Shown in pieces: positions 5,394-7,167 of a stretch of 7,167 nucleotides of DNA. Made by a program: the position numbers and the translations under genes. Where the stretch lies: positions 1-7,167 of the forward strand of contig DAOKYY010000138.1 in assembly GCA_035325905.1 (NCBI GenBank), in the 5' to 3' direction. The stretch comes from DYGX01 sp035325905 (GTDB lineage Bacteria > Chloroflexota > Anaerolineae > Aggregatilineales > Aggregatilineaceae). The notes beneath the pieces were generated by a model. It made no database searches and was not told where the DNA came from. It worked only from the letters and a program-made list of their open reading frames with translations. Every line of letters begins with the position of its first letter. Position 1 is the first letter of the stretch.

Positions 5394-7103
5394 TTAGCTG
5401 CTCTCCGCTGCCTGTCGCCTCAAAACCACCAGCGTCGCGTCGTCGTAGGCGTCCGCGTCCCCGACGAACGCCGCCACCGCCTCGATCACCCGATCCGCCA
5501 GCGCCCGCGCCGATCCCCCCGCGTGCGCCGCGATCAGGGCGCGCAGCCGGTCCTCGCCGAACTCGTCCTCGTCCGCGTTGATCGCCTCGGTGATGCCGTC
5601 GGTGTACAGCACCAGCACATCGCCCGCGCTCAGGTGGCCGATCTGCGGCTGGTAGGGCGCCGCCTCGAACACGCCCAGCGCCACGCCCTGCGCGCTGAGC
5701 GTCTCGACCGCGCCGGTCGCCGCGCGGTAGACCAGCGCCGGGTTGTGCCCGGCGTTGGCGAACTCCAGCCGCCCGCCGTCGAGGTCCACGTAGCTCACGA
5801 ACGCGGTGGCGAACATGCGCGACCGCTGGTCGGCGATCAGGCGCTCGTTGGTCAGGCGGACCGCCTCGCGCGGCGGCAGGCCGAGGTTCATCCCGAAGCG
5901 CAGCATCGTCACGCACAGCGCCATGAACAGCGCCGCCGGGATACCCTTGCCGGACACGTCCGCCATCACCACGCCCAGCCGCCCGTCGTTGAGCGGGTAG
6001 AAGTCGTAAAAGTCGCCCGCCACGCTGCGGACCGGTTGCCATAGCGCCGCGATGTCCCAGGCCGGGTGCTGGGGTAGCTCGTCCGGCAGAAAGCTCGCCT
6101 GGATGGCGTGGGCCGTGTCCAGCTCGCGCTGGATCAGCTGCTGCGCCATCTCCTGCTGATAGAGCCGCGCGTTCTCGATGCTGATCGCCGCCTGCGAGGT
6201 CATCGCCGCCAGCAGGCGCTCGTCGCGCGGGGTGAACGCGCCGCCGATTTTGTTGAGCAACTGCACCACGCCGATGATTTTCTGCTGCGGGTTGAGCATC
6301 GGCGCGGTCAGGATCGAGCGCGTGCGGAAGCCCGTTATCTTGTCAAAGTCGCGGATGAAGCGCGGGTCGGCGTAGGCGTCCGCGATGTTGAGCGTCTCGC
6401 CGGTCTGCGCGACGTGCCCGGCGATGCCCTGGCCCATCTTCAGGCGAATCTCCGACAGCGGCCCGACCGGGTCGAGCAGCACCCGCGACCACAGCTCGCC
6501 CTGCGCCTCGTCGATCAAGAAGATTGTCCCGCGCTCGGCGTTGATCGTCGTCAGCAGCTTGTTGAGGATCAGCTCCAGCAGGTCGTCCAGCGCGATGTTG
6601 GCCGTCACCATCTGGCTGACGGTTCGCATGGCGTTGAGTTCCTGCACCGCGCTGGCGGGGGTCAGGCCGTCGGGGATGCGCTCGATCCGCTTGGCGAGGT
6701 GCAGCACGTTGGGGTCGCCCGTGCGGCGCGCCGTCTCGCGCGTGACGCGGTCCATCAGGGTATGGATGAAGTGCAGGCCCATCCCGCCCTGGATGCGCTG
6801 CTCGATCGGCGCGTTGAGATCGAACGGCTTGACGTCGCGCGGATCGAGCGGCACGCCCCAGTCGGTCAGGCTGACGGTCAGGAACCCGCTGCTCTCGGTC
6901 GCGCCGACCAGCAGCTGGCCCTTGTCCTCGCCGGGATACGCGTGCGCGATGACGTTCGTCGCCGCTTCTTCGACCGCCAGCTCGACCTCGAACAGGCACT
7001 TGTCGGACAGGTTGAGCCGTTGGGCGATGCCGTGAATGAAAGCTGAGATGACGCGCAGGTTCTCGTGCTCGGCCTGCACGCGCAGTTCGCCGAGTAGAAG
7101 CAT
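5394..7103 (-). CDS. RsbW-like ATPase, GAF and SpoIIE/PP2C phosphatase fusion protein
   Basis: A 569-residue cytoplasmic signalling protein. Residues 1-140 are an RsbW/SpoIIAB-like ATPase domain: N-box E46AATN50, G1 box D81-W-G83, G2 box GGMGL (106-110). Residues about 172-315 are a GAF sensor domain (from LLELILNKLL to AAISIENARLY). A short helical linker leads to a SpoIIE-type PP2C phosphatase (about 328-563), with AGDFYD (362-367), DVSGKG (382-387), NAGHNPALV (450-458), YTDGITEA (500-507) and YDDAT (553-557) supplying the metal-binding aspartates. In known partner-switching systems the kinase phosphorylates an anti-sigma antagonist and the phosphatase reverses this; both are here in one chain, with the GAF domain as likely input. 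No antagonist or sigma factor is in the window. A GAGG (7112-7115) lies 8 bases before the ATG. The substrate is unknown. Confidence 0.92.
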   Translation of the reverse strand: MLLLGELRVQAEHENLRVISAFIHGIAQRLNLSDKCLFEVELAVEEAATNVIAHAYPGEDKGQLLVGATESSGFLTVSLTDWGVPLDPRDVKPFDLNAPIEQRIQGGMGLHFIHTLMDRVTRETARRTGDPNVLHLAKRIERIPDGLTPASAVQELNAMRTVSQMVTANIALDDLLELILNKLLTTINAERGTIFLIDEAQGELWSRVLLDPVGPLSEIRLKMGQGIAGHVAQTGETLNIADAYADPRFIRDFDKITGFRTRSILTAPMLNPQQKIIGVVQLLNKIGGAFTPRDERLLAAMTSQAAISIENARLYQQEMAQQLIQRELDTAHAIQASFLPDELPQHPAWDIAALWQPVRSVAGDFYDFYPLNDGRLGVVMADVSGKGIPAALFMALCVTMLRFGMNLGLPPREAVRLTNERLIADQRSRMFATAFVSYVDLDGGRLEFANAGHNPALVYRAATGAVETLSAQGVALGVFEAAPYQPQIGHLSAGDVLVLYTDGITEAINADEDEFGEDRLRALIAAHAGGSARALADRVIEAVAAFVGDADAYDDATLVVLRRQAAESS

Positions 7104-7133
7104 GTAGGAAGCCTCGTGAAAAGCGGCTAATAC

Positions 7134-7167
7134 CAGCGAGAAGCAGCTAAGAACAGCGAAAAGCAGC
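7134..7167 (+). repeat. 10-base tandem repeat array running off the window edge
   Basis: CAGCGAGAAG, CAGCTAAGAA, CAGCGAAAAG and a further CAGC form an exact 10-base period. It is the same unit type as at 1873-1919. It lies about 30 bases upstream of the phosphatase gene start, in its leader or promoter region, and probably continues beyond the window. Confidence 0.75.

Noticed and set aside
5334..7046. Long + strand open frames (5334-6044 and 6108-7046) opposite the phosphatase gene
   Set aside because: They mirror the codon structure of the real - strand gene; their products are Arg/His/Asp-rich low-complexity shadows without motifs.

Overview
The window is high-GC bacterial DNA holding a cobalamin (vitamin B12) uptake operon on the + strand and three genes on the - strand. 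Together with an assortment of short dispersed palindromes, this suggests a Chloroflexota (Anaerolineae-like) genome. That placement is an inference from gene style and repeat content, not from a marker gene.

Left half (1-4205, + strand): a -10 box, a cobalamin riboswitch and an intrinsic terminator stand at the left edge. A 450-base stretch without a gene follows, then three transporter genes: a FecCD/BtuC-type permease (710-1849), a BtuF-like binding protein fused to an N-terminal DUF4430/transcobalamin-like domain (2084-3427), and a BtuD-type ATPase (3405-4205, overlapping the previous gene). These make a complete ABC importer. The riboswitch points to B12 or another corrinoid as substrate rather than an iron siderophore.

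Repeat islands: the operon is broken up by three islands built from the same small set of modules. The modules are a 7-base tandem repeat (GCTAACC-type), a 10-base tandem repeat (CAGCnAAAAG-type), a 25-base perfect-stem palindrome (three copies) and a ~106-base inverted-repeat element with two internal hairpins (two copies in opposite orientation, plus a third element of the same design but different sequence). One copy lies inside a larger 197-base element that appears to have inserted into the 7-base repeat array with a TA duplication; removing it restores the array in exact phase. The apparent start codons of both the permease and the binding-protein genes lie at or inside repeat copies.

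Right half (4206-7167, - strand): a convergent intergenic region carries the second ~106-base element and the third palindrome. Beyond it are a small secreted or membrane-anchored protein of unknown function (4407-4769), a small TPR-like protein of visibly lower GC (4799-5281), and a 569-residue signalling protein joining an RsbW-like ATPase domain, a GAF domain and a SpoIIE/PP2C phosphatase domain (5394-7103). The last is probably a partner-switching regulator. Its upstream region runs into another 10-base repeat array at the window edge.
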